Positions 25,420 through 37,010 of a DNA stretch of 64,000 nucleotides are shown piece by piece (position 1 is the stretch's first letter; each line of letters starts with the position of its first letter). A model generated the notes under the pieces. It was not told the DNA's origin and made no database searches. It saw only the letters and a program-made list of their open reading frames with translations. The position numbers and the translations under genes are program-made. This DNA is from Kappaphycus alvarezii (lineage: Eukaryota > Rhodophyta > Florideophyceae > Gigartinales > Solieriaceae). The DNA is taken from the NCBI GenBank assembly GCA_002205965.3, contig NADL03000784.1, positions 248,001-312,000 on the forward strand, given 5' to 3'.

Positions 25420-28400
25420 TAGTGATGGTCAAAAATTAATTACGAAGTAATAAAAGTGGCAATAAAACTCCTTCACAGGTAACAATCGGTAATTTAATTA
25501 ATCTGAAACTTTGGTAATTTTTATTACCTGCAAGAAATAAAAAGTGAATGGTATTTTTTATTACAAGATAATAAAAGTAATAATTATTACCAGGTAATAA
25601 AAATTACCGTCACGTAATAATTGTAAAAGCACTCGCACAATTTCCCACTCCCAAGTAAGCCAAGGAGCAAATAAGGAACAAAATTAGATTGCAATGCAAA
25701 GATCTTAACTGAAAGGTCTTCACGGCATTGAATCTCGGATTAAGAAGACAACTGCCATCCAGAATCAAATTCAGAAAGCGAATACCAAAATATAGCTCCT
25801 GACCCGACAGGAGAGAAAAGCTCTGACTCGTGGCGCGTCTCAGGTCAAAGAGCTCAACTCACTCCAGTCAGGGCCCAGCAAAACGAATTCGTACCCTGCA
25901 ACGAAAATTACAACAACTCCATTTTCCTACCTTGAAGTTCAGAAGCGACGCTTGTCAGGACCTGCTCACAAAATGAAGTACAATTGCAAGATTTGCAAGA
26001 CAATTGGAGCTCTAGGCAGAGCTCCGACAAATATAAGGCACATTTGAACACTAAGCACCGGGTCACCGATGTTATGGTTCCCTTTGGAAACCGTAATGGC
26101 AGTTCCCCCGTTGTATCTAGTTCAGTCCGCACCGGACTAGAAAAAAAGATTTCTACAATAATCTTGAAAACAGGGAATGCCGAGTCAGTTTTCATCCGGC
26201 TATGTGCTGAATGGATAGCGGTGAACGAACGTCCGATTGCAATTGTTGAAGATGAGGGATTCAGGAAGATTATCAATCACGTTTCACCTAGATAAAATAA
26301 GGTCAGTCGTCAGTCTGTCAGTACGGTGCTTCGCTCAGATGAGAAGAAAGCATATGAAAAGGTTTTCCAAGAAGTATTGAAAGGAAAGGTTCTAGAAGCA
26401 ATTACGGATGTATGGACATCGAAAAACAATGAATATTATTCCTCCTTGACATTTTCCTTATTGACGAAGATTGTAATTGCCATTCAAAGCTTTTCAGTTG
26501 CAGTATGATCAGTAGACGTCATACGGGAAAGTAGCTTTCTAATTTTAAATTGATTCATCGAGAAGGGGATCTTTTTTAAGAAAGTCGCATTCGTAACAAC
26601 GAATTAAGCGTCGAATGCCAAGAAGCAGGTCCGACTTAAAGCGGAAGAAGAGGCGAGTCTTAGCGAGATCCACCAATCATGCGAGAACGAAAAGTCGCTG
26701 GAAAACCTATCAGCCATCGAAACGGAAGTGGGAAATGAAGATCGTACTGACATCATGTTTGAAGAAGAGAGAGCAACTGTATCCACTAACGTCCGTAAAG
26801 AAGCCAAAAATTGTTCTGACATTTTGATCATGTCGAGAGATACAACTTTCATTTCATCTGAGACCGAAGAAGCAGCTGAAATTGAATTTGAAGAGACATT
26901 AATCCTTGATATAGGAGAAGATCTCCCTTCACTACCGGTGCACTTTTTTCTTCTATCTGATTCAAAAGTTTATTCTCAGGAAATCCAGAGTATTGAAACG
27001 GGTTGTAGATCTTCATGGTGTCGAATTTCCTGTGCTGCTCATTCCTATCAGTTGTCAGTCAGGAGTTGCATGAACGTTTCAGACGTCGGTGCTGCTCTGA
27101 TCAACCTCAGGCAGACCATGGAGTTCTTCGAGAAGTCTTCTGTCGCTTGAACTTCCCTAATTTGCGAATTAGAGGCTGATAATGAGAAGAAAATCCGACC
27201 TTTTTTGGATGTCAGGACTCATTGGGGATCAACAGCTGCAATGATACGAAGTTTTTGGTTCTCGAGCCTTATCTTACTCCAACAACTGACAAAATTTGTG
27301 CTGACAGCCTTACCTGGACTAATGATGGACTTGGCGACAGACCGACTCCTAGTGAAAGATTGATGTTGGAAACAGATCTGTAAATCGCGAAATCAATTGA
27401 TCAATCAAGCTCCATTCTCGGAAAACAGTCAGGGCCATTGATGCATCTGAAGGACATTTGCACTGCAGGAATCCTGAAAAGACTGAAGAATGTCCTTGAC
27501 CAACCAGGAAGGGGGACTAAGATTCATGAATTGGCATCTGATCTTTCGAAATAGATTCTGGAAATGCGTCTAAAAACATAGCTGATTGTCCAATCGCTGA
27601 ACATTGTGCTCATGTTGCAACTCTACTAACACCCCAGTTTAATCAAATGAAGCACTGTGGAATACTTGGAGGAGAGGACGCATATACCGTTTCAGATATT
27701 ACGGAATTGAAAATAATGAGCGTCATGGCCAACCAGTATTTTGCAGATACAGAATTTGAAAAAACCAATCAGGTTTTCATGGATGTACCTGGTCAGGAGT
27801 ACGAAAGTAATGCAGAGGATCAAATCTTGTCTTTTTTTGAAAAAATAAGTCTCAAGATGATGAAGGTAATGCTACGAAAATTGAACAAGAGTTTGCGGTG
27901 TATCTCGCAACTGCCAAAGCATCCAATAAGATTTTTCCATTGCAGTTTTGGAAACATAACTGCAAATCGTTCCCGTTATTGGCACTGGTTTCTCGTTTGG
28001 TTTTCACACCCTCTGCTCCATCCACGACATCTGAACGCGTTTTCAGTGCTGCTGGAACGATTCGTTCCGAGAAGCAATCTCGACTGGCAGCTTGAATGAC
28101 AGAATGTATCCTTAAGGTTGTTGACTACCTTAAGACACACAAAGGTCTTCCTGAATCTGATGAATTAGGAGAAAAATTGTTTGGTCTGATATCATCACTT
28201 TTCATTGTTTTCTGTTCTGAAGTAAACCTTTCTTGCATTTGTTTAGGATTATTGTCCCGTATTTCTCTTGGATGATGAAGCTGTTTGGGTGGTAGACTAT
28301 TGTCCTGCACTCATGGACGTTTAATTGCAATTTGGGTCTGGGTTCGATCCATGGCGTGTGCACCCAGGTAATATTTTTTTCAAGTAGTTAATTGCCTTCG

Positions 28401-28482
28401 AGGTAGTATTTGGTTGTTAATTTAGGTTGTTAATAATTGCCTAGATAATAAAATAAAGTGCTCCATTAATTGCCAGCACTAT
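25420..28482 (+). mobile_element. hAT transposon relic, tentative ends
   Basis: The coding remnants inside are hAT (see next entry). Candidate ends are TAGTGATGG at 25420 and its counterpart, the complement of CCAGCACTA, ending at 28482 (TAGTGCTGG on the minus strand). These match the YA-x-NG style of hAT termini and agree in 8 of 9 positions, followed by weaker AT-rich similarity. AT-rich subterminal stretches with repeated GTAATAA words and the near-palindrome TTATTACCAGGTAATAA (about 25584-25600) lie just inside the left end, as is common for hAT transposase-binding sites. A clear 8-bp target duplication is not seen, so the ends are provisional. Confidence 0.5.
25970..28100 (+). pseudogene. 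hAT transposase pseudogene (BED finger to dimerisation domain)
   Basis: Broken plus-strand frames give the family's order. A BED-type finger: YNCKICK at 25977, then after a frame change KYKAHLNTKHRV at about 26030. The N-terminal part of the catalytic fold: ERPIAIVEDEGFRKIINHV at 26227-26280 and EAITDVWTSKNNEYYSSLTF at 26395-26455 with the first catalytic Asp. A CAAHSYQLSVR stretch at about 27030 and DVRTHWGSTAAMIR at about 27205. The C-terminal dimerisation region, open at 27898-28095: FPLLALVSRLVFTPSAPSTT, then SERVFSAAGTIRSEKQSRL. hAT transposases perform cut-and-paste transposition with 8-bp duplications. At least four frame breaks and stops make this copy dead. Confidence 0.8.
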
Positions 28483-28721
28483 AATTTTTTATCATTCCTG
28501 GGCTCCACTAGCTACTACGATATCTCTGTAATAAATTCGGACACAGAGTTTTCTTTCAATGAAAATTATCTTTATTGTTTGATTGAAATTCAATAATGGC
28601 AAGTGCAGAGACTGTTTGGTAACTGAAGTAGATCTGGCCAATGAACTTAATGAAGGGGATCTGACAAGTTAATTACGAATTAATTGCCAATCATTAATTT
28701 TCATGTCCTTTGAATGTAATG

Positions 28722-28913
28722 TGTGAATGGAATGGCTCCTCTTGCAATGAACAATGAGGATCAGGCTACATGTTGCAGCGTTTGCTGCAACTTTGTGTTC
28801 TGCACTGAATAAATTGCACAGCCGCGCCGACGAGCTGGTTTCTTCCAGCGGTGGAAAGCACCATGTGCACATTCACCTTCCGTCATGTGCCTCGCCCACC
28901 ACTGCGCGCTACA
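28722..28913 (+). repeat. 5' LTR of copia element 2
   Basis: It begins TGTGAATGG and ends TGCGCGCTACA. Its best-conserved blocks relative to the 3' LTR are CTGCACTGAATAAATT, CAGCCGCGCCGACGAGCTGG and TGTGCCTCGCCCACCACTGC. A solo reading frame crosses it, but this is non-coding LTR sequence. Confidence 0.85.
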
Positions 28914-29979
28914 TGATAGCATCGCCTGAGCCTTTCTCCCTTTGACAGCCCTCTCTCTTTTGTCTGGATCTTGTGTCTCGCGCACGCCAATGCGACGTTG
29001 TGGCTAATCTTTCTGGATGGTGTTCAGTGAGGATCCCGGTGGTCCAAAGACTCATTTGCGGCTCTGAGAACTCTATTGACGTTCAGTATGGACTCTTTCC
29101 TTCTTATTTTTAGGTTTCTGGATGTTTATTTAATTGGTGACAAGCCAATCCGGCTCATAAATTACCAAGCCTACGCGTTACGTTTGAACTCAATCCTGTG
29201 TGGTCATTCCTTTTGCAATAGCTGGTGCTGTGCGACTATCTGGCTTTAAGTTTACTGTCATTACCAATATATTATTACAATGAGTAGCATAGCATACGAC
29301 CATAGTCTTGTGCAAGCCACGAGTGAAAATTGATGATGATTCTTGCGTAACAGCTTATGTAATTTATCTCATGTAAGACCCTTATTTGAAAATATCTATC
29401 ACGTTTGGCCTAGAACAATACGGTTCACCGCAGGTTAACTTTGCGCAATATTTATGCGCGTTGAGATCGAGTTGCGTGTGTGGTGCTTCGCTCGAAATTT
29501 TATTACAAGCTGTCAGGATCCTCTTCACTTTGGGCGATCTGGCGGGTTAAAACCACTGTGGGAATTTTTTTCCTTGTCTTGTTCACCGAAGATTCGGTTG
29601 GTTTTTTAAACACCGCTTGCTATCTAACAGGTTCGAGAATATTCTCGCGAGGTTAGACCGGCGTAGTGCGGGGTTATCTGCTTCATTGCTAGGACCCATA
29701 CTTTATCGATCGCCAACTCCAAGGGTTAGGCTACGGTCATTTTTAAGTTTACACCCCAAATAAGAAGAAGAAGAAGTTTTGATTTATTGGTTCGAGGATT
29801 CCATTCCCGCTAAAGAAGAGTAATGAAATACTTTTCCGCTCTGCCTTATGTCTGCCTTATGTCGGGCACAAGAGATACTACTGGGCAAGCTTCCAAACCT
29901 CAAAGTTCAGACCGAATATACCATATAGCGCCGTCGTCTGCAGGCTTATTTACTCCGCGATGACCCTTTTCTCAACGGG

Positions 29980-30640
29980 TTGAGTCCTAGCCCGGGGGGA
30001 TTTAATCCGAATAATCGATCTCACAGGCCCTGTTTCGAGTCATCCGTTAGAGCGAAGAGAACAATTACTTCATGCCTCAGAGACTCCGCTCTTGCTCTCG
30101 TCCGCAGTTTTGTTGACGATGATGATATGACTGCTACGGAACTGTGGAACTATGAACTCCAGCGCGTATACACTACGTCTAACACACAAGCGTTGCTAAA
30201 TATCCTACATCACCTGGACACAATCATGTTAAAGACGATGGAGACTAGAAAAACATGTCGCTTTAATCTTGGGAATTTTCGGTGAACTAGCAACCTTTGA
30301 TGAAGACATTTCGGAGAAGGAAAAAGTATCCAAGCTGATTCGAGGCCTTCCCGATTCTTTCGCTCCTTTGGCCATGATGTCAAACTTAACGGATGCTGGT
30401 TTTGATCAAATTGTTAACGCCGTTGAAGCTGAAGTGGCACGTCGTAAGAATCACTGTAACCCACAACAGCAGCCCTCCACATCTTTTTCACAACAAAGGC
30501 AAATATAGCTAACAAGACAGGACGAAAACGACTTAATCACCGGAACAAGTTCACGTCTAATCGAGATCGCGACGACAACAATTAATACTACTGCGGTCGC
30601 CGCGTTAATTACACTCGTGACTGCTAAAAACGAAAAATTG
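29980..30640 (+). pseudogene. copia 2 gag with damaged zinc knuckle
   Basis: Open pieces at 29980-30285 and 30269-30508 read like copia Gag: ELATFDEDISEKEKVSKL, then IRGLPDSFAPLAMM. A basic, Gln/Asn-rich stretch follows. At about 30580-30630 the frame reads YYCGRRVNYTRDC, a CCHC knuckle that has lost its first Cys to a stop codon and carries Asn where the conserved His belongs. Gag would package the element RNA. Confidence 0.6.
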
Positions 30641-30899
30641 ATGAATCGGAAAAGCCACAGAACAGCTCCCGAAGCAATCCCAGACGGAACCTCCAAAATC
30701 ATTCTCGTAATAAAAACCATTCTCAAAATGGTCAGCAACATAACCGAGGAGGTCAATGGCAATCGAACTGTAATTCTCGCTTTGCACTAAGGGGAAATGT
30801 AAATAGTAACTATAACTCCAACCCCCAATCGTTTGTGTTGCAAAGGGGAGATGATCCACCTGAGTCACCTGAATTTAATTACAACATGGCTACAAACTT

Positions 30900-32240
30900 C
30901 AAAAGCAATTTTGCTCTTCTATCGCAGTATAAAGTGGATTCTGCTTGTATTTACTTGGGTGCAATTCATCATTTTTTCCACTCGCGGAAGTCATTCATCC
31001 GCTACGAGCGAATCGATATAGAAACGGTTCAAGCAGCATCGGGTACCGCTCGATTTGTTGGAAACGGTCACGTATGGATCCCTTAAGCAACGAAACAATT
31101 GTACAAGTAGACCATTCCCCTGATTTCCAATCAAATATTCTCTGCGTTTTTGTTTTGAGTGTCAACTTTATGGTGGTCTTCAAGTCAACCTTTCGCCCCT
31201 ACAATGGCTGTTTTTTTATGGATCCCAAGGATAACTCACATTTTATATGGAAAACAGAGATCTGGAATGGTCTATTCGTTATGGAACTCTCCGGCAACTA
31301 AAGTGACAATTTGGCCTTAACCATGGACGCTAGAAACACGCGACAAGAACTCGCGCTATAATGGCATGGAAAACCTGGTCAGCTAAAGGCAGATCGGCAT
31401 CAAGCTCTTGCCAAAACGAACAGCTCGGTCCGTTACTTCCAGCACAACATTCTTGACCATCTTACGTGTATCCCTTCTCTCAGTGATAAAATGAAACGCA
31501 ACCCTTTGAGTGCAAGATCACGGTCTGTTTCGAAGCCTTGTCCTCTAGAACTTGTACAAATGGACGTCTCAGGGAAAATCACGACTTCTTTCTCCGGTGC
31601 CATATATGGGCTGGCTATCCTAGACGACTTCACTTCCAAATCCACAGTCTTCTTCTTTAAACAGAAAAGTGATGTGACCATGAACTTGGAATGATAAAAG
31701 CGAAGATCGGAGCTTGAGCTGAAAAAATTTTACCGCCTGAAAAATTTTTGCCTTGACGGGGCAGGGAGACATAAAAATAAGGAACTAGAGACGTTCTGTT
31801 CTGCCAACGGTGTTTACTTGGAGCACTTTCCGGCATACGCATCGGAAAGTAATGGTGCAGCTGAAAGACTTGTCCAGGAACACTAGACACGGACCAGTGT
31901 GCTTCTGTTCTCAATTAAACTTCATAAGTCATTCTGGGCGGAAGCTATTAACCATGCGAACTGGCTACGCAACAGGGCTCCATGATCAAGGATCCAAGGA
32001 CGAATATCCATCTTTGAGTGGAAGCCATCAACCATGATTGACTTCTCACACATTCATTCGTTTGGGCAACCAGGCTACGCTTTCGTGTATCGATTCAATA
32101 CCGTTTCCAACAAAAAGTTCTTACCTCGATACGTGTTTGCACATTTTTTCGGCATGCAAAGTGACACAAAGCTTATGCGATTATATGTTCCTGAGAAGAA
32201 CTCAGTTATAACCTGCCATAATCCGGACTTAAAGCCTATT
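30900..32240 (+). pseudogene. copia 2 protease and integrase
   Basis: The protease remnant at 30940-31085 reads LGAIHHFFHSRKSF, corresponding to the 'DSGA-x-HH' core with the active-site Asp lost. The integrase core then appears at 31491-31694 (LELVQMDVSGKITTSFSGA, LAILDDFTSKSTVFFFKQKS) with the first catalytic Asp. The second Asp is in CLDGAGRHKNKELETFC (about 31752), and the Glu region in ASESNGAAERLVQEH (about 31840). The sequence continues with KSFWAEAINHANWLRNRAP and the FGQPGYAFVYRF segment at 32075. The family match is strong although the frame changes at least four times. Confidence 0.75.
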
Positions 32241-32399
32241 AATTCCTCTCCGTTTCTTAGTATCTCAACACTCGCTGGAGGCATAAGTAGACAGCAGCAA
32301 ACAGAGGAAGCTTCAACAACACAAGACAGTGCAGAGGAAGACCAAAACTTGCAGGAACACCTTGTAAAAGCCTTCACTACCATCACACAAAACTTCCCC

Positions 32400-33170
32400 A
32401 TGGTCCAGGTCTCGAAGAAACCTGTTGATAATCCTTTTGTTTCCAGCAGCTTCAAAGAGGCATGCACTGATCTTGGCTGGTGTGAAGCAATTGACTGGGA
32501 AATTAACGCCTTGCTTAAGCGCAAAATTTGGGAACTTGTTCCACGCGAAGCAAGAATGAAGCCTGTACCCTGCACTTGTTTCTTTAGGGAAAATATGCTC
32601 GACGGAATAGGGAAGAAGTTCTTGAAGAAAGCACGCTGCTGTCTACAGGGAGACGAACAGAAGCCCATCATCAACTTTGACCCTCTCAACACTTATGCAC
32701 CAGTGGCATGCTATGAAAACCTACGCATTCTTCCCTCATTCGCTACTACGAACGATCTGTTCTTGGAAGGAGCAGACATTTCAAACACATATCTTTATGG
32801 AATACTGGGCGTCCCAATCATCATGGAACAACCAATTAACTCATCTGGTATACACGAAAAGCCTGGTCACGTTTGCAAACTATTTAAATGACTGTATGGG
32901 ACAGTGCAGGCTGTAATTATTCTGGGGCTCCCTTTTCTCTGACATGCTGTTATCATGGAAGTCTGTCACTTCCTCCATCGACTCTCGCGTATTCATGTAT
33001 CGATCTAAGGAGAGCTTCATTCTCATCGCAATTATCGTGGACGACTTTGCATTTGCGTCCAAAAAGTTACAAATTCTCAACTCTTTCAAAGAGAAATTTG
33101 CTGCAACGTTCGACATTGAGCCCTACGGAGAACTGAAGTACTTTACCGGATGGAGTATACAAAGATAATA
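32400..33170 (+). pseudogene. copia 2 reverse transcriptase
   Basis: The long open frame 32034-32891 holds the RT N-terminus: WCEAIDWEINALLKRKIWEL, KKARCCLQGDEQKP, NTYAPVACYENLRIL, GADISNTYLYGILGVPIIME and the end of the fingers at HVCKLFK. A stop falls where the conserved 'YGLKQ' should begin. The palm follows in another frame at 32944-33168, with ILIAIIVDDFAFAS (the catalytic Asp pair) and GELKYFTGWSI. The enzyme would copy element RNA into cDNA. The stop and frame change separate the two halves. Confidence 0.8.
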
Positions 33171-33424
33171 TTCAGGGATCAAGGACTCTCAATGCAGATA
33201 CGCCGTGCAACTTCTCAAGGAGTTCTCAATGCATGGATCCAATACGGTAGCGTCACTATTTCCTGCGTTAGCTGACTTAACTACCACGAAAGACTCGGAA
33301 TGAATCGCAGGATTGTTTTACATGGCTATATCAACCATACAGGACCTATCTTACCGAATCTAGTCGCGGTAGAATCACCTTCATAATCCTAGCGAGCGGC
33401 ACCCATCTCTACTTAAGCGGGTAT

Positions 33425-33990
33425 TCAGATACTTGGCTGGTACGCTGCAAATCGGTTTACGTTTTCATTCATGTCATACCAGTCCCGGATTTCTCTCCGT
33501 GCGTACGCTGACGCCGATCGGGGGATGTGTAGAGACGGGAAAAGCTATGACTGGGTATGTTATCGTCATTAACGATGCACCAATCAACTCGAAGTCAAAG
33601 AGAAGAATATTCAAAGCACTTTCGTCTGCAGAGGCTGATTATATTTCGCTGCCTACTTGTTCGAAAGGTGCGATTTGGATTTGCAAGTTGTTTTGGGAAT
33701 GCGCACACCAGCGGCCTTGGAGCGAAAAGCTCTGATTTGAGCCCACGACGATCATGGTGGATAGCTCGGCTGCTCTCTCATTGACCACTAACCCTCAGGA
33801 ATCTGGTCGGGACAAGAATATTGACTCGTAAATGCATCATGCGCGAGACCTGTGTAGGGAAAGGATTGTGAACATCCAATACATCCCTCGGTATTTACAG
33901 TTGGCTGACATATTGAAAAGTTTTGCGTCTTTCACAGATGTGAAAGAGATGATCAACCGAACGAATTTGGATTCATTCTAAAGCGATCGA
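33425..33990 (+). pseudogene. copia 2 RNase H
   Basis: Reading starts with YLAGTLQIGLRFHS. The first catalytic block lies near 33500 in a shifted frame and is damaged. Then come TGYVIVINDAPINSKSKRR and ALSSAEADYISLPTCSKGAI with the conserved Glu of the copia RNase H. The tail with NIQYIPRYLQLADILKSF (about 33870-33925) matches the end of copia polyproteins. A non-coding stretch of about 460 bp separates it from the right LTR. Confidence 0.75.
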
Positions 33991-34448
33991 TTTGGTGGCA
34001 ACTAAGTACACTAAATTTCTTATACAACGTTTTGTTTTTGTTTTTCTTCTTTGATAATATTGCGTTTTCATGTCTGTTTGTTTGAAGTAATGAGGTTTAC
34101 ACTGCGCAACACAATAATTCTCCGTTTTTTCCAAGGGAATTTGCTTGATTTTTTCCCCACAGGGTTTTTTTGAAGCGTATGTATGGGTTAAGGAGTTTAC
34201 CGGTGTTTTTGCTTTCTGTGTAAAGTTGGTCTCTCAATTATGACTGCTGATTCGTTTTTATCTTGACCAAGTGATATGAGTTCTAAGTTTGATGCCACCA
34301 CCCCTCATCTTAGCTGAAAGAATCTAAGTCGAGAAGAAATATATTTGTGATGAACACATCTATAATTGTATCTACGTTATTGGTGTTAGTGGATGAAGTC
34401 TACATAGTGGTGAAGTAGTCAAGTCCGCCATTACGCCTTGAAGGACGG

Positions 34449-34641
34449 TGTGAATAGCGTGGGTCCTCTTTCAAGGCGCAGTGAGGAGCAGGCTACACGT
34501 TGAAGCGTTGGATGCAACTTGTGTGCTCTGCACTGAATAAATTATACAGCCGCGCCGACGAGCTGGTCTCTTCTGACGGCGGCACACCCCATGTACACGT
34601 TCATCTTCCGTCTTGTGCCTCGCCCACCACTGCGCGCTACA
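34449..34641 (+). repeat. 3' LTR of copia element 2
   Basis: Partner of 28722-28913 with the same TGTGAAT start and GCGCGCTACA end. Differences are mostly substitutions in the first 60 bp, plus a few single-base length changes. Confidence 0.85.
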
Positions 34642-35059
34642 TAATTATTGATTTAAATGTGCGATACAGGCACTGTAGTGTTCAGGATACGTGAGAACTT
34701 TTTTCTACTATAGTTTCGAATCACTTTTAGATTTCTTTTCATCCTATTTACTGAAAATTATAAACAAATAAAAATTACAAATTACAAATTATTGAACTCA
34801 TCATCAAAGAGTTTACGGTAAAGCTCACTTTTGTATCGAGCAATTTTCTCTATAAATAAACACTGTAAAATTTTCAAATCGGAGATTCACGTGAGATTAT
34901 AAAATTTCCTTACGGTTGGACACGAACAACTCACGTGAGTATTACCCTCCTACGTAATAGCCGGAAGATTAGTCCTCAAACTTTTTCCCACCCGTAAAGG
35001 TGCGACAAAATGACTGTGGTTCGTCAGAAACGCTAATCCAAAGAATTTGTACTCAACCA
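34642..35059. other. AT-rich spacer, nothing recognised
   Basis: No coding or repeat signal is apparent between the copia 3' LTR and the Harbinger remnant. It may include the outer part of the Harbinger element, whose inverted repeats I could not identify. Confidence 0.35.
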
Positions 35060-36050
35060 GCCAAAAGGTCGAAGAATGATTCTCTCCTTGCTTTGGCACC
35101 CGCGCAAACGTTTCGTAAAATATAGTAACGGGACTTTCATGACTATATTAACGTGGTATGTTAAGCACAATCGCGAATATTACATGTCTTCCGAACTTCC
35201 AGGACAAATAGCGATGCTACATTTCAAGGCATCTTTCGCTTCCCTGAGTAATCATGACTGTCTTCGATGTTCAGATTCACCTATCTGGAAATGCAGAGTT
35301 TGGCGCCAAGGCTCTGTTGTGATTTGTACGTCACAAATTGAAACCAATACTCTACAACTCCGTTGCCGTCCTTGGTGGTTTTACTACACAGATTAGCACC
35401 TCCATTTCGATGGAGGGACGTCGAAACTTTTTTTGGAAAGCACAGCTCCAAACCGTCCGAGATATTCTGGGAAACTGCGGATCACATGAGAAAGGAATAC
35501 GGATCACTCGTTACTAGTGATCTCTTCCAGCCTTACTTGGCTCAAAAAAAAATTAGATATGCCGCTGCAATTTACGAAAATACGAGTGCTCTGGACAATT
35601 TTATCGGTCTTAGAGACGGAGAAAACTTGTATATAGCCCGTGCAGGTGGCTACAGACACCAGAATGTGATCTACAACGGTCACAATAGGTAACACACGCT
35701 TAAATTCCAGAGAATACCCGCACCCAATGGCATTTACGGACCTATAAAAGGCGGCCACCGACATGACTGGACACTTTATAGTCTCTTTGGTAAAGATTCT
35801 ATGCGGGAGGAGATATTGTTAATCAACACTACTCAGTTGCATTTATGGTAGCTCCGTATATAGTCCACAGTCTTACTTTTGAATCCTATTTCAGGTATAT
35901 TCACTTTCAGAGGAGCAGGCAGCGTCCATTATGGATATTTATAAGATTCTGATCAGTTTATCGTGGATTTTCAATCAAAAAAATTAGACAAGCATTGATT
36001 TCAAGCGCATGCTAAAAAATCAAAGATGATTCATATAGTATTAATTACCT
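35060..36050 (+). pseudogene. PIF/Harbinger transposase pseudogene, locus 1
   Basis: A 109-codon open piece (35363-35692) reads RWRDVETFFGKHSSKPSEIF, AIYENTSALDNFIGLRDGE and RHQNVIYNGHNR, matching the first half of DDE_Tnp_4 (PIF/Harbinger) transposases including the first Asp region (here RDGE for the usual MDGT). A TAA at 35690 interrupts, and in the same frame HTLKFQRIPAPNGIYGPIKG and GHRHDWTLYSLFG follow to about 35780. Later parts are too broken to place the last two catalytic residues. The transposase would excise and insert the element with help from a Myb-like partner (see 36291-37010). Confidence 0.7.
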
Positions 36051-36290
36051 AATCACTGCATTTATCATTAACGTTCTATGCTGACTTCATGAGAACTACG
36101 TTTTCATACTTTAAATTCATTCTCCCGACGCTCGACGATTTTCTTTCGGAGAGAGGTGACGACAACAAGCGAGGAGTAGCACAGAAGGAATAAGTTAAGC
36201 GGTTTCGTAGGTTCCACAGGCTGCATTGACTTGACATCGCTGGTAAAAAATAACGGATATAAAGTTAAATGGGACAGTATAAAATAAAAA

Positions 36291-37010
36291 CTAAGCATCT
36301 TCAGTACGATTATTTGCACATTTTTCTGTCTCGAATGTCTTTCCCGCCATCTCAATCATTAATCGAAACTTTTCCGGTTCCAAACCACTCGCTTCCTCAC
36401 GCTCATACTGCCTTTTATTACGGTCTAAGTCGCGTTCTCTTACCGACTGCTCGATTTCCATCTTCTCTATCCCAAAAAAACTCCCTGTCAAGTTGAATCT
36501 TATCGCGTTCCAACGAATATGTCTGCGCATCTCCCTTTTCCAATATCTATGCAAATTGCGCCATGTATCCAAAGAAAGGATAAATCCTGGATTTTAAACA
36601 AGTCTCTTGTCGCTGACGCGAAACACTCTCGTCACCTCCCTCTGTTTCTTCCTCACTGGCGCTGCAGTCCGTTGTACATTGATTACAGACCTGTCTACTT
36701 ACTAGCGAATCTCCCATTTTCGCACCCAAACGCTCCTTATTCGCATCTATTTAGCATCTATTTCTAAAACTTCCTGCATTTTGGCATCACTTTCTCCTTC
36801 CATGTATTTCTAAGACTCACCCACAGAGCTCAAGAGCTCTTCAATTTCATCAAAATCCCCATCCACACTAAAAGTCGGAGCCTTTATCCTATCATTTGGG
36901 TCGAAGCGCAACTGAAGACGCTTACACCTGTCTTGTAGGCTTTTACACGTAACAAACGCTCTAAGCGTTTTAGTATAATTTCCCTTGGAAGTGCCTTTTT
37001 CGAAAGGTTG
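36291..37010 (-). pseudogene. Myb/SANT-like partner protein remnant, Harbinger locus 1
   Basis: Minus-strand pieces read in order SLQDRCKRLQLRFDPNDR (about 36920), DGDFDEIEELLSSVGES (about 36840), an Asp/Glu/Lys linker, then the charged helix RERDLDRNKRQYEREEASGL with EKFRLMIEMAGKTFE at 36330-36450. A 'LxDRxxxL' trihelix/Myb-like end followed by an acidic linker and a charged coiled coil is the layout of the second protein of PIF/Harbinger elements, which helps transposase reach the nucleus and the ends. It is convergent with the transposase, as at locus 2. Stops break it; the assignment combines visible motifs with context. Confidence 0.5.

Larger units (their letters stand above)
28722..34641 (+). 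mobile_element. Ty1/copia element 2 with both LTRs
   Basis: Two direct repeats of about 192 bp (28722-28913 and 34449-34641) start TGTGAAT and end GCGCGCTACA, the TG...CA form of LTRs. They bracket 5.5 kb with a full gag-PR-IN-RT-RH series in the plus sense. By eye they are about 80 percent identical, so the insertion is old. The flanks TAATG and TAATT could be a decayed 5-bp target duplication. About 1 kb after the left LTR is non-coding leader. GAAGGACGG immediately before the right LTR is a weak candidate polypurine tract. Stops and frame changes occur in every domain, so the element is not autonomous. Confidence 0.85.

Noticed and set aside
28669-28985. Small frames spanning the copia 2 LTR
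   Set aside because: They repeat at the other LTR and are explained by non-coding LTR sequence.
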